Shown here: piece by piece, positions 1-9,700 of the stretch | Layout of the letters: each line of letters begins with the position of its first letter | Position numbering within the stretch: the first letter of the stretch is position 1 | Assembly (NCBI GenBank): GCA_017560945.1 | Contig: JAFZDY010000002.1 | Location: forward strand, 1 to 64,000 | Reading direction: 5' to 3' | Length of the DNA: 64,000 bases | DNA from: Bacteroidaceae bacterium | Lineage (GTDB): Bacteria; Bacteroidota; Bacteroidia; Bacteroidales; Bacteroidaceae | Translations under genes and position numbers: made by a program | Notes under the pieces: generated by a model | Told to the model about the DNA's origin: nothing | Database searches by the model: none | What the model saw: only the letters and a program-made list of their open reading frames with translations

Positions 1-213
1 GCTTGCTCGGCCGATGTTGTGCTCCAACTCGATGTATGTACACAGGGGGAGGGATGAGATGGGTTGATTTTGTCGCTTGCACTCGTGTGAGGTGGAGGCG
101 TCGTCTGCCACGATGATTTCGCAGGGGATATCCATGCTTTGGGCTTGTCGAGCCAGTGTAGAGGCAAGCGGATAAGCCGTGTAGTTATATGTCGGTATCA
201 GTATCGAAATCAT
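1..213 (-). CDS. Glycosyltransferase family 2, N-terminal part (runs off the left edge)
   Basis: The minus strand from an ATG at 213 encodes 71 uninterrupted residues beginning MISILIPTYNYT and continuing with EIIVADDAS. This is the standard start of a GT2 (GT-A fold) domain: the first beta strand with PTYN, then the D-D-x-S nucleotide-binding segment. GT2 enzymes move a sugar from a nucleotide sugar to a lipid, glycan or protein acceptor at the cytoplasmic face of the membrane. The acceptor cannot be told, because the remainder lies outside the window. It is divergent from the DUF5686 gene that follows. Confidence 0.8.
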   Translation of the reverse strand, partial: MISILIPTYNYTAYPLASTLARQAQSMDIPCEIIVADDASTSHECKRQNQPISSLPLCTYIELEHNIGRAS

Positions 214-351
214 ACGAGAGAGAGGATTTATGGGTGCGAAGATAATCAAAAATATGCGAATCGTACGTGTTGGAACTTCTTAAAATGGAATTTTATTGTT
301 CAAAAAGGTTAATACTCCCACGAATTGGATAGAAAAATGGCTGCTTATGTG

Positions 352-359
352 TACCTTTG
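352..359 (+). promoter_or_regulatory. -7 promoter element TACCTTTG of the DUF5686 gene
   Basis: TACCTTTG matches the Bacteroidetes primary sigma -7 consensus TAnnTTTG. It lies inside a longer open frame that begins at 296, so translation must start downstream of it, at 368 or 377. No strong -33 TTTG is seen at the ideal spacing; a TTG lies near 325. Confidence 0.6.
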
Positions 360-367
360 TGGCGAAA

Positions 368-2965
368 ATGGAAAGTATGCAAAATAAATTGGTGTTCAGG
401 AGATGCTTGTGCTTGCTCGTCATAATGGTGGCATGGGTCGGCCAGTTTCATGCACAGGTGCGTGGTACGGTGACCGATTCATTGACGCATGAGCCCATCT
501 CATTCGTACAGGTTTATTACGAGGGTAGTTCCATTGGTACACAGACGGACACAGACGGACACTATCACTTGCCTGCCCCATCGGGGGACAAGCCGATGAA
601 GTTGGTGTTCTCCTCCATCGAATATGAGAAGAAGACAATGTGGGTGGATGCGAAGGCATCGCGTCGCATCAACGTGCAACTGAAGGAAATATCGCACAAG
701 TTGGACGAGGTGATGGTAAGGCCCCGAAACGAACGATACAAGCGCAAGGGAAACCCTGCCGTGGAACTTATCCGCAAGGTGATAGAGAACAAGAGCGTGG
801 GTGACTTGCGTCGTCACGATTGGTACAGTTACTATACGTATCAGAAGATGACCACCTCGCTGGACGATGTGGACACGAGGATGCTGGAGGGTGGTGTGTT
901 CAAGCAGATGCCCTTCATGCGTGACCAGATAGAGGTGGACACCATCAGTGGACGACTGATACTGCCCGTAGCTATGGACGAAACGGTGACTCGTCACATC
1001 TGGCGCAATTCACCACGTGCTGAGAAGTCCATCATCATGGGGCAGAAGAGTGTGGGAGTCAACAATCTGCTGAGCGTGGGCGAGGGGATGACCACCATTA
1101 TGGAAAGCATCTTCGGACAGGTGGACATCTACGACGAGGATATCCATCTGTTGGAAAAACGTTTTGTAAGTCCCATAGCCACCACAGGGGCAATCTCCTT
1201 CTACAAATACTACATCATGGATACGTTGAAGGTGGACAATGATAGTTGCATTCACCTGACCTTTGTCCCACAAAATAGTCAGGACTTTGGCTTTTCAGGT
1301 CACTTGTATGTGGTGAAGGACTCGTCGTACCAGGTGAAGAAGTGTGTGATGACCCTCCCACAAAAGACAGGTGTGAACTTTGTGGACGAAATAGACATCT
1401 TGCAGGAGTACAGGCGATTGCCCGATGGCTCGTGGGCTATGTCGACGGACGACTTGCGTGTGAGCCTCTCGTTGGTGGATATGCTACAGAGTGTGCAGGT
1501 GCAACGTACAACTCGCTACGAGGACTACTCCTTTGCTCCGTTGGAGGCCTCGCTTTTCCAACGCAAGTTAAAGGAGGAGGTGCACGCGGATGCACAGATA
1601 CAGGACGAGACCTTTTGGGAAGAACATCGCTCTGTCCCCCTGACGCAGAAGGAGAGCAACATGAGCAAGTTTGTCAACGACATCAAGCAGATGCCCGGGT
1701 TCAAGTACCTGATTTTCGGTGTGCGTGCGTTAGTGGAAAACTTTGTGGAGACAGGGCGCAATGGCGAGCCGAGTAAGTTTGACTTCGGCCCTATGAACAC
1801 AGTGGCTTCCTACAACTATATCGATGGCCTTCGTCTGCGCCTAAGTGGAAAGACTACGGCGGCTCTCAATCCGCACCTATTCTTCAATGGCTACATAGCC
1901 TACGGATTCAGAGATGGGGCACCTAAATACAAGGCTGAGTTGGAGTATGCATTTGAGAAGAAGAAGAGACTCCCCTTTGAATTTCCGCGTCGTTCGGTGG
2001 CCATCTCCCATCAGTATGATGTGATGGCTCCCTCGGACAAGTTTCTGGTGACGGACAAGGATAACATGGTGCTTATACTCAAGTCGAAGGTGGTGGATCA
2101 AATGTCCTTCATTCGCAAGACAGTCCTTACGTTCAACTACGAAGCTGACAATACCTTCTCCACTAAGGTAGAACTCCGACACAACAATGACAGGCCTGTG
2201 GGTAAACTCTCCTACGTCCGTAACGATGGAGTGGGGCAGACACTTGTGCCCGACATCACAACCACTGAGGCCAGTGTAACCCTTCGCTATGCGCCAGGTG
2301 AGGTGTATGTGAACTCCAAGCAGGGACGTATGGCGGTGAACAGAAATGCATCTATCTTTACCTTGAATCACACTGTAGGGCTCAAGGGTGTGTTGGGTGG
2401 TGACTATGATTATCACATGACGGAGATGAGTGTGTACAAGCGCTTTTGGCTCTCGTCGTGGGGACGCGTGAATGCTACACTCAAGGGTGGTGTGGTGTGG
2501 GATAAAGTGCCTTTCCCCCTGTTGTCATTTCAACCTACCAACCAATCCTATGTGATGCAACTCAACCACTTCCACATGATGAACAATATGGAGTTCTTGA
2601 ACGACCATTACGTGTCATTGGATGCTACGGCCGAGTTGAATGGTGTGTTGCTGAATCGTTTGCCTCTGGTGAAGCACTTGAAGTGGCGCGAGGTGTTTGG
2701 TGTGAACCTTCTGTACGGAGGATTGTCGGACAAGAACAATCCCTATGCCCGACCAGGTGACGATGAACTCTTCCTCTTCCCCGAGCGCAATGGTCAGGTC
2801 ACCAGTTTTGTGATGGATACGAATGTGCCTTATGTGGAGTATCATGCGGGAGTTCACAATGTGTTCAAGGTGTTGCGCATCGAGTATTTCCGCCGACTCA
2901 CCTATCTGAATCTGCCCAATGTGAACAAGCATGGTGTTCGTTTGATGTTGCAATTCAAGTTCTGA
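368..2965 (+). CDS. CarboxypepD_reg-like / DUF5686 family outer-membrane protein
   Basis: About 865 residues. The first 30 form a signal peptide (hydrophobic LCLLVIMVAWVG, then an FHAQ cleavage site). Next is a CarboxypepD_reg-like beta-sandwich of about 80 residues (VRGTVTDSLTHEPISFV... GTQTDTDGHY), and then a long domain typical of DUF5686 proteins. The C-terminal half is rich in alternating aromatic and polar strands and ends in LMLQFKF, which fits an outer-membrane barrel. DUF5686 proteins are common in Bacteroidetes and their function is unknown. The frame is open from 296, but a -7 element at 352-359 places the start at 368 or 377; MQNKLVF at 377 gives the more usual signal peptide. The gene is monocistronic, with recR after it behind its own promoters. 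Confidence 0.8.
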   Translation: MESMQNKLVFRRCLCLLVIMVAWVGQFHAQVRGTVTDSLTHEPISFVQVYYEGSSIGTQTDTDGHYHLPAPSGDKPMKLVFSSIEYEKKTMWVDAKASRRINVQLKEISHKLDEVMVRPRNERYKRKGNPAVELIRKVIENKSVGDLRRHDWYSYYTYQKMTTSLDDVDTRMLEGGVFKQMPFMRDQIEVDTISGRLILPVAMDETVTRHIWRNSPRAEKSIIMGQKSVGVNNLLSVGEGMTTIMESIFGQVDIYDEDIHLLEKRFVSPIATTGAISFYKYYIMDTLKVDNDSCIHLTFVPQNSQDFGFSGHLYVVKDSSYQVKKCVMTLPQKTGVNFVDEIDILQEYRRLPDGSWAMSTDDLRVSLSLVDMLQSVQVQRTTRYEDYSFAPLEASLFQRKLKEEVHADAQIQDETFWEEHRSVPLTQKESNMSKFVNDIKQMPGFKYLIFGVRALVENFVETGRNGEPSKFDFGPMNTVASYNYIDGLRLRLSGKTTAALNPHLFFNGYIAYGFRDGAPKYKAELEYAFEKKKRLPFEFPRRSVAISHQYDVMAPSDKFLVTDKDNMVLILKSKVVDQMSFIRKTVLTFNYEADNTFSTKVELRHNNDRPVGKLSYVRNDGVGQTLVPDITTTEASVTLRYAPGEVYVNSKQGRMAVNRNASIFTLNHTVGLKGVLGGDYDYHMTEMSVYKRFWLSSWGRVNATLKGGVVWDKVPFPLLSFQPTNQSYVMQLNHFHMMNNMEFLNDHYVSLDATAELNGVLLNRLPLVKHLKWREVFGVNLLYGGLSDKNNPYARPGDDELFLFPERNGQVTSFVMDTNVPYVEYHAGVHNVFKVLRIEYFRRLTYLNLPNVNKHGVRLMLQFKF

Positions 2966-2988
2966 TGTTTTTTCATACTTTGAAGCAA

Positions 2989-3058
2989 ATTTTTCTCAGG
3001 TAGGCAAAATATTTTTCTCAGGTAGGGGAGAAAAAACTTTCAGGTAGGGGAGGAAAAA
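2989..3058. repeat. Three copies of a CAGGTAGGG motif flanked by poly-A/poly-T
   Basis: CAGGTAGG(GG) occurs at 2997-3004, 3019-3030 and 3041-3050, each preceded by a T-rich stretch and followed by AG(G)AAAAA. Relatives occur at 24717-24752 inside the cytochrome c assembly gene, at 33551-33580 upstream of mutA, and as a weaker version at 41945-41980 inside ftsK. Role unknown. Confidence 0.7.
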
Positions 3059-3070
3059 GAAGATATTCTT

Positions 3071-3101
3071 TTTGTTCTTCGCTCGGTTTGCACTATCTTT
3101 G
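3071..3101 (+). promoter_or_regulatory. recR upstream promoter P1
   Basis: TTTG at 3071-3074, then exactly 19 bp, then TATCTTTG at 3094-3101: a near-ideal Bacteroidetes -33/-7 pair. The block is duplicated 91 bp downstream as P2 with almost the same flanking bases (GTTCTTCnCTCGGTTTGCAC). Confidence 0.75.
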
Positions 3102-3161
3102 ACTTTTACCGGAAAACTCCAAGATAGGCTGCACCTCGGAATAAAAAAGAAAGGTTTTTCT

Positions 3162-3192
3162 TTTGTTCTTCACTCGGTTTGCACTATCTTTG
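3162..3192 (+). promoter_or_regulatory. recR proximal promoter P2
   Basis: TTTG at 3162-3165, 19 bp, then TATCTTTG at 3185-3192, a second copy of P1. It ends 21 bp before the chosen recR ATG. The longer frame starting at 3163 would be translated from inside this promoter, so the start is set at 3214. Confidence 0.8.
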
Positions 3193-3213
3193 CACCTTAT
3201 TTATATAACACTT

Positions 3214-3822
3214 ATGAATCAACAATATCCATCTGTATTGCTGGAAAAAGCCGTGAGCGAATTTTCCAAGTTGCCAGGTATAGGTCGCAAGACGGCTATG
3301 CGCCTGGTGCTTCACCTGCTTCGTCAGGATACGGCTACGGTAGAGGCCCTTGGTCAATCGCTCATCACGCTGAAGCACGAGGTGAAGTATTGTCGCGTGT
3401 GTCACAATATTTCCGATACGGATGTGTGTCAGATATGCGCCTCTCCTTCGCGAGACAGTTCGCAAGTGTGTGTGGTGGAGAACATCCGCGATGTGATGGC
3501 TGTGGAGAATACCCAACAATTTCGTGGCCTCTACCATGTGTTGGGAGGCGTCATTTCGCCCATGGATGGTGTAGGACCCAGTGATTTGCAGATTGATAGC
3601 TTGGTGGCACGCGTGGAGGCTGGGGGTATTGAAGAAATCATCCTGGCACTGAGCCCCACGATGGAGGGCGACACTACCAACTTCTACATCTATCGCAAGT
3701 TGGCACATACAGGGGTGAAGCTGACGGTGATTGCCCGAGGCATTTCGGTGGGCGACGAACTTGAGTACACCGATGAGGTTACCCTCGGTCGTAGCATCAT
3801 GGCGCGAGTGCCCTTCAAGTAG
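3214..3822 (+). CDS. recR: Recombination mediator RecR
   Basis: 202 residues, the usual RecR length. RecR works with RecO (and RecF) to load RecA on gapped DNA in the cytoplasm. The N-terminal helix-hairpin-helix is seen in [17 protein letters not shown]4 zinc finger follows ([16 protein letters not shown]), then a Toprim domain starting at [14 protein letters not shown] and a C-terminal [17 protein letters not shown] segment. The start MNQQYPS is chosen because upstream in-frame codons overlap promoter P2. It stands alone behind two tandem promoters. Confidence 0.95.
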   Translation: MNQQYPSVLLEKAVSEFSKLPGIGRKTAMRLVLHLLRQDTATVEALGQSLITLKHEVKYCRVCHNISDTDVCQICASPSRDSSQVCVVENIRDVMAVENTQQFRGLYHVLGGVISPMDGVGPSDLQIDSLVARVEAGGIEEIILALSPTMEGDTTNFYIYRKLAHTGVKLTVIARGISVGDELEYTDEVTLGRSIMARVPFK

Positions 3823-3865
3823 AAATAGTGATTGAGATTTTTTTTTATAGATTACGAATATAGGA

Positions 3866-4324
3866 ATGGAGAAAATGGAAATAAAGAAGATTGTCCGCCG
3901 CTTGTGGGTGGATTACCTGGTAGTGTGGGCATTGGCATTGGCCATAGTGGTGTTGTACGAGACAGGGGTGATGGAAGAGGGCCTGTTGGCACACAATGGT
4001 AGCCTTTGTTATGTACTTCAGACGGCCACCATACTACTTGCACTCCTTGCCATACCTGCATCGTTGAAAATGTTCAGCATGGTATTGAATAAGCGCATTG
4101 TCGGACGTCCCCTTTCCGAGGCTTTGGCTTCGTACCTGCGATGGAGTGAGGTGCGATTGGCCCTGCTCGCCATTGTGGCATTGGTAGGCTTGTCGGTGTA
4201 TTACACCACCCTCAGTAGCATCGGAGGATTGTGCGCTTTGATAGGTTTGATAGCCTCATTCTTCTGTCTGCCCAATGAAAAGCGCATGGCTGAAGAACTT
4301 AATCAGGAGGAAGACAAGGAATGA
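3866..4324 (+). CDS. Small four-helix membrane protein, function unknown
   Basis: 152 residues with four predicted membrane segments: YLVVWALALAIVVLY, VLQTATILLALLAIPA, LALLAIVALVGLSVY and GLCALIGLIASFF. The tail is charged and cytosolic (KRMAEELNQEEDKE). A second possible start lies at residue 4. Its stop overlaps the start of the glycosyltransferase by 4 bp (ATGA), so the two are translationally coupled, and the protein probably works with the envelope-directed glycosyltransferase. I recognise no named family. Confidence 0.7.
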   Translation: MEKMEIKKIVRRLWVDYLVVWALALAIVVLYETGVMEEGLLAHNGSLCYVLQTATILLALLAIPASLKMFSMVLNKRIVGRPLSEALASYLRWSEVRLALLAIVALVGLSVYYTTLSSIGGLCALIGLIASFFCLPNEKRMAEELNQEEDKE

Positions 4325-5535
4325 AACTGACCATTGTCATCGTCAACTACAATGTGAAGTCTTACCTTCACCAGTGTCTGCATTCAGTCGAGCGTGCCAT
4401 ACGTGGGATGAATGCTCAGGTGGTGGTGGTAGACAATGCCTCTACCGATGGGTCGGTGGAGGAACTCTCTGTGCTCTTCCCTTGGGTAAAGTTCATTGCC
4501 AATACGGAAAATGTAGGCTTCTCGTGCGCCAACAATCAAGCCATTCGCGAGACAAAGTCCGACTATGTGCTTCTGCTCAACCCCGATACGGTGGTGGGTG
4601 AAGAGGTGCTCGAGGCTTGTGTGGCCTTCATGGATTGTCATGCCGATGCTGGTGCCGTGGGAGTGAAGATGTTGAAGGAGGATGGCGACTTCGCTTGGGA
4701 GTCGCGTCGAGGAGTGCCTACGTTGACCACGTCATTTTACAAGATGGTAGGCTTGTGTAGCCTTTTCCCTACGTCGCGTGTCTTTGGTAAGTATTATATG
4801 CGCTATCTCGACGAGAATGAGGTGAACAGGATAGAGATTATCTCGGGCGCTTTCATGATGTTGCGCCGCTCGGCCTTGAACGAGGTGGGCTTGTTGGACG
4901 AGACCTTCTTCATGTATGGCGAGGATATCGACCTCTCATACCGTTTGTTGAAGGCAGGTTATCACAACTACTACTTGCCCTATCCCATCATTCATTACAA
5001 GGGCGAAAGCACGCAAAAGACCTCTTTCCGCTATGTGCGAAACTTCTACAATGCCATGCTCATCTTCTACGACAAGCATTTCCGCAACCACAAGTGGATG
5101 TCGTGGCTCGTGCGCATGGGCATTTATGCCATGGGAAGTGTCGAGTTCTTTTGGCGTCAATATTACCGCTTTGCCGCTCGTGTGCAAGAGAACGATGCTG
5201 AACGATACAAGATGTTGGTGGTAGGAAGTACTGAGATGTGTCACGAGATGGAGGAACTCTGCCGTCAGAATCAATTGAAGTGTACACTCTTGCCTTTGAA
5301 TCCGCACGAGGAGGAGGAACATACCCTCCCATTGGGACAGATAGCCGAACTTCGGGCGTGCGAGTCGAGCAACTATGTGGTGTTCGATACGGAGATGTTT
5401 TCCTATTCGGACATCCTCTCTTTCATCGAACGAGAGCATCTGCGCAAGGACTATGAACATATGCACCTTGGCTTGTACTCCATGGCAAGCAAGGCGTTGG
5501 TCTTTTGGTCAAAGTGTTTCTATTTACACCCCTGA
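4321..5535 (+). CDS. Glycosyltransferase family 2 (rhamnosyltransferase-like)
   Basis: 404 residues. Residues 1-230 are a GT2 domain: LTIVIVNYN at the start, VVVVDNASTDGS, then NPDT near 87-90 in the metal/nucleotide-binding position, and FFMYGEDIDLSYR, the ED motif that carries the catalytic base. This arrangement is typical of the WbbL/rhamnosyltransferase subgroup, which adds sugars to cell-envelope glycans. The C-terminal 150 residues are family-specific and I do not recognise them. It overlaps the upstream membrane protein by 4 bp and is followed after 20 bp by a GNAT gene, so it is part of a compact operon. Confidence 0.85.
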   Translation: MKLTIVIVNYNVKSYLHQCLHSVERAIRGMNAQVVVVDNASTDGSVEELSVLFPWVKFIANTENVGFSCANNQAIRETKSDYVLLLNPDTVVGEEVLEACVAFMDCHADAGAVGVKMLKEDGDFAWESRRGVPTLTTSFYKMVGLCSLFPTSRVFGKYYMRYLDENEVNRIEIISGAFMMLRRSALNEVGLLDETFFMYGEDIDLSYRLLKAGYHNYYLPYPIIHYKGESTQKTSFRYVRNFYNAMLIFYDKHFRNHKWMSWLVRMGIYAMGSVEFFWRQYYRFAARVQENDAERYKMLVVGSTEMCHEMEELCRQNQLKCTLLPLNPHEEEEHTLPLGQIAELRACESSNYVVFDTEMFSYSDILSFIEREHLRKDYEHMHLGLYSMASKALVFWSKCFYLHP

Positions 5536-5555
5536 TATATATTACCTATTACTAT

Positions 5556-6083
5556 ATGACAGACAATGAGTTGCGCCTGCGTGCGTGTGAGCCGGAAGAC
5601 TTGGAGGTGATGTATGAGTTGGAGAACAATCCCTCGATGTGGGAGGTCAGTTGTACTACCACTCCCTATTCGCGATACATCCTCAGACAATACCTCGAGC
5701 AGGCTACGGGTGACATGTTTACGGACAAGCAGGTGCGCTTCATGGTCGAGCGTGTGGCCGATGGAAAAGTGCTGGGATGTGTCGACTTGACAAACTACGA
5801 ACCCTTGCACGATCGTGCAGAGATTGGTATGGCCATCTCATCCGATTACCAAGGACAGGGTATTGGTCGCCGAGCCCTGCGATTGTTGTGTCAATACGCC
5901 TATACCCATTTGCATCTGCATCAGATGGTGGCTTACATCCCTGCCGATAACGAAGCCTGTTTGCAGATGTTTCGTAACGAAGGATTTACGTCGCATCTTC
6001 ACTTGAAGGAGTGGCTTCGCGGGGCAGATGGGAAATACAAAGATGCCGTGCTTGTACAATGTCTTTTGACAAACTCGCTATAA
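5556..6083 (+). CDS. GNAT family N-acetyltransferase
   Basis: 175 residues from the ATG at 5556, the first one after the upstream stop at 5535. The GNAT fold shows as LRLRACEPEDLEVMYELENN at the start, the acetyl-CoA-binding motif A (YQGQGIGRRALRLL, i.e. Q-x-x-G-x-G/A), and motif B with NEACLQMFRNEGF. The layout resembles the RimJ/RimL-SpeG group, which acetylates protein N-termini or polyamines. The substrate is not visible from sequence. It is followed after one base by the TsaC-like gene. Confidence 0.8.
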   Translation: MTDNELRLRACEPEDLEVMYELENNPSMWEVSCTTTPYSRYILRQYLEQATGDMFTDKQVRFMVERVADGKVLGCVDLTNYEPLHDRAEIGMAISSDYQGQGIGRRALRLLCQYAYTHLHLHQMVAYIPADNEACLQMFRNEGFTSHLHLKEWLRGADGKYKDAVLVQCLLTNSL

Positions 6084-6084
6084 T

Positions 6085-6696
6085 ATGCTGAAAAGACTCT
6101 ACGAAAGAAACAATTCGCCTCGCGACATGGCCTCCATCGTTCAGTTGCTGAACGATGGAGGAGTGCTGATATACCCTACCGACACGGTATATGCCATAGG
6201 TTGTCACGCCCTGAAGGAGCGCGCGGTGGAGCGCATATGCAAACTCAAGGGCATTGACCTTCAGAAGAAGAATCTTTCCATCATATGTCACGAGATGAAA
6301 CAGATTAGCGAGTATGCAAAAGTCGATAACGATGCATTCAAGCTGATGAAACTCAACATCCCAGGGCCTTTTACCTTTGTTCTTCCTACCAGTAGTCGAT
6401 TGCCAAAGATCTTTCGTGGAAGAAAAGAGGTGGGAATACGTGTGCCCGACAACGATATTGTACGCGAAATATGTCGTCTATTGGAGGCTCCTTTGATGAC
6501 CACATCGTTGCCTTATGACGAGGACGATGATATCGAATATTTGACCACACCTGAGTTGATTGATGAAAAGTGGGGTGAAAAGGTGGATATGGTGATTGAT
6601 GGCGGTGTGGGAGGTACATCCCCCTGCACGGTGGTGAGTTTGATGGACAACGAGGTGGAGATTCTCCGCCAAGGTGTGGGTGAACTGGATATGTAG
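6085..6696 (+). CDS. Threonylcarbamoyl-AMP synthase-like protein (YciO/TsaC/Sua5 family)
   Basis: 203 residues. Sua5/YrdC signature segments are present: GGVLIYPTDTVYAIGCH, then K-L-K-G-I-D near 53-57, PGPFTFVLP and VGIRVPDN. The family makes threonylcarbamoyl-AMP from threonine, bicarbonate and ATP for the t6A37 modification of ANN-decoding tRNAs. The sequence looks closer to the YciO branch than to canonical TsaC, so a true t6A role is likely but not certain. It starts one base after the GNAT stop and is followed after 10 bases by mfd. Confidence 0.8.
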   Translation: MLKRLYERNNSPRDMASIVQLLNDGGVLIYPTDTVYAIGCHALKERAVERICKLKGIDLQKKNLSIICHEMKQISEYAKVDNDAFKLMKLNIPGPFTFVLPTSSRLPKIFRGRKEVGIRVPDNDIVREICRLLEAPLMTTSLPYDEDDDIEYLTTPELIDEKWGEKVDMVIDGGVGGTSPCTVVSLMDNEVEILRQGVGELDM

Positions 6697-6706
6697 ATGT
6701 GAGAAT

Positions 6707-9700
6707 ATGGAGTTGAAAGAGATACAGGAATTATATAGAAAACATCCGAATACCAAGGCATTGCAGAAAGTGATAGCCGATTCTTCTGTGAAGAGTATTC
6801 ACTTGAATGGATTGGCCGCCTCCTCTGCCCCTGTCGTTTTCAGTGGTGTCACGGGTGGACAGACAATGCTCTATGTCTTGGGTGACCAGGAGCAGGCTGG
6901 TTATTTCTATCACGACCTCATGCAAGTGTTGGGTGAAGAGCAGGTGCTGTTCTTCCCTTCATCCTATCGCCGTGCAATCAAGTATGGTCAGCGCGATGCA
7001 GGTAATGAGATTCTTCGTACCGAGGTGTTGGCTCGTGTACAGAGTCGTTGCACGAATCGTACACTCATGACACTTCATATAGTCACCAGTGCCGATTCAC
7101 TGGCCGAGAAAGTAGTCTCTCGTAGTGAACTATCTGACCGCACGTTGAATTTACAGGTAGGTCAGTTGGTTACTTCTACCTCTGTGCAGGAGGTGTTGGC
7201 CTCTTTTGGCTTTACTCATGTCGATTATGTGTACGAGCCGGGTCAGTTTGCCGTCCGAGGAAGCATCCTGGACGTATTCTCCTTCTCTTCAGAGTATCCT
7301 TATCGTATCGATTTCTTCGGCGACGAGATAGACAGTATCCGTACTTTCGAGGTCGAGAACCAACTCTCACGCCAACAGATAAAGGAGGTTTCCATAGTGC
7401 CGGAGTTGACGGCTGGCAGAGGGGATGAGGTGTGTGTGCTTGATTTCTTAGAGAAGGATACCATCTTGGTGTTTTCGGACTTCCTGTGGGTGCACGATCG
7501 CATTGATGCGATATGTAGCGAAGCATTCACCAATCAGGCAATCATGGTGCAGGAGAGTGAGTCGGCTGGAAAACCCCTTGTCCCTCCTTCGCTCATCAGT
7601 GGAGACGATTTTACCCGTCAGGCACTCAACTTCCGTCGCATCGAGTTGGGGCACAAACCTACAGGCATTCCCGATGCGACACTGAACTATGACATAACGG
7701 CCCAACCTATCTTTCACAAGAATTTCGACCTTGTATGTAGTTCCTTCTCCGACTATCTGTTGCGGGGCTACAAACTCTATATACTGGCCGATAGTGCCAA
7801 GCAATGTACTCGTCTTCAAACCATCTTTGAGGAGCGTGTGGCCAAGGAGGGCGAGTGCGAACATATACCTTTTGTCCCCGTCAGCCACACGTTGCACGAG
7901 GGGTTTGCAGACAATACACTGAAGTGTTGTTTTTTTACCGACCATCAGATATTCGACCGTTTCCATAAGTACAATCTGCGTAGTGACAAGGCTCGAGGTG
8001 GAAAGGTGGCACTCACGTTGAAAGAACTTCAGCAGTTCGAGCCCGGTGATTTTGTCGTACACATCGATCATGGTGTAGGACGCTTCGGTGGCCTTGTACG
8101 CATACCCAATGGAGATGGTACCTCTCAGGAGGTCATCAAGTTGCTCTATCAAAATGACGACGTGGTGATGGTCTCCATTCATGCCCTCCACAAGGTGGCC
8201 AAGTACAAGGGAAAGGATGGTGAACCTCCCCGACTGAACAAGTTGGGCACTGGTGCCTGGGAGCGTATCAAGGAGAAGACCAAGAGTAAAATCAAAGATA
8301 TCGCCCGTGACCTTATCAAACTCTATGCCCGTCGTAGAGAGGAGAAAGGTTTTGCCTATAGCCCCGATAGTTTTATGCAACATGAGTTGGAGGCAAGTTT
8401 CCTATACGAGGATACTCCCGACCAGTTGAAGGCTACACAGGATGTGAAGGCCGATATGGAGCGCCAGCGTCCTATGGACAGATTGGTGTGTGGCGATGTA
8501 GGTTTTGGTAAGACTGAAGTGGCCATACGTGCGGCCTTCAAAGCCGTGACGGACAACAAACAGGTTGCAGTACTCGTGCCTACGACCGTACTTGCATACC
8601 AGCATTTCCAAACCTTCAAGGAGCGACTGAAGGATTTCCCCTGCAGGGTCGATTACTTGAGCAGGGCGCGAAAAGCGAGTGATGTACGACGCATACTGAA
8701 GGACCTGGAGGAGGGAAAGGTTGATATCCTCGTAGGTACTCATCGGTTGGTTGGCAAGGATGTAAAGTTCAAGGATTTAGGGTTGCTGATTATTGACGAA
8801 GAACAGAAGTTTGGAGTGTCGGTTAAGGAGAAACTTCGTCAACTGAAGGTAAATGTGGACACGTTGACACTTACTGCTACTCCTATCCCTCGTACATTGC
8901 AATTCTCGTTAATGGGGGCAAGGGATTTGTCTGTCATTCAGACACCTCCTCCTAATCGTTATCCAATTCAGACGGAAGTACATACGTTTAATGATTCGGT
9001 GATTGTGGATGCAATCAACTTCGAGATGAGCCGTGGTGGTCAGGTCTTTGTGGTGAACAACCGCATCCGTAATCTGCATGAATTGGCTAACATGATTCAT
9101 CGCCACATCCCCGATGCACGTATCTGTATCGGACATGGACAAATGGAGCCTGAGGCTTTGGAGAAGATTATTCTCGATTTCGTGAATTTCGATTACGATG
9201 TGCTCATTGCCACCTCTATCATTGAGAGTGGTATTGACATTCCCAATGTAAACACCATCATCATCAATCAGGCACACAACTTTGGCCTTAGCGACCTTCA
9301 CCAACTTCGTGGTCGCGTAGGACGTGGCAATCGCAAGGCCTTCTGTTACCTCATTGCCCCACCTTTGACATTGCTCACCGCTGAGGCTCGTCGTCGTTTG
9401 CAAGCCATTGAGAACTTCAGTGACCTGGGTAGTGGCATTCACATAGCCATGCAAGACCTTGATATACGTGGTGCAGGCAACATGTTGGGCGCCGAGCAGA
9501 GCGGATTCATCGCCGACCTTGGGTACGAGACCTATCAGAAAATCCTCACTGAGGCCGTAACCGAGTTGAAGAACGACGAGTTTGCCGACCTCTATGCACA
9601 GGACAATGCAGAGGTGAAGGCCGGCGAGGAGGTTATCAGTGGCGAAGACTTTGTGGCCGAATGTAACATCGAGAGTGACCTCGAACTGCTTTTCCCGGCA

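Noticed and set aside
3163..3213. Longer N-terminus for RecR
   Set aside because: The extension overlaps promoter P2 and adds a non-homologous hydrophobic stretch.
7448..8383. A 311-codon minus-strand frame within mfd
   Set aside because: Shadow of conserved Mfd domains.
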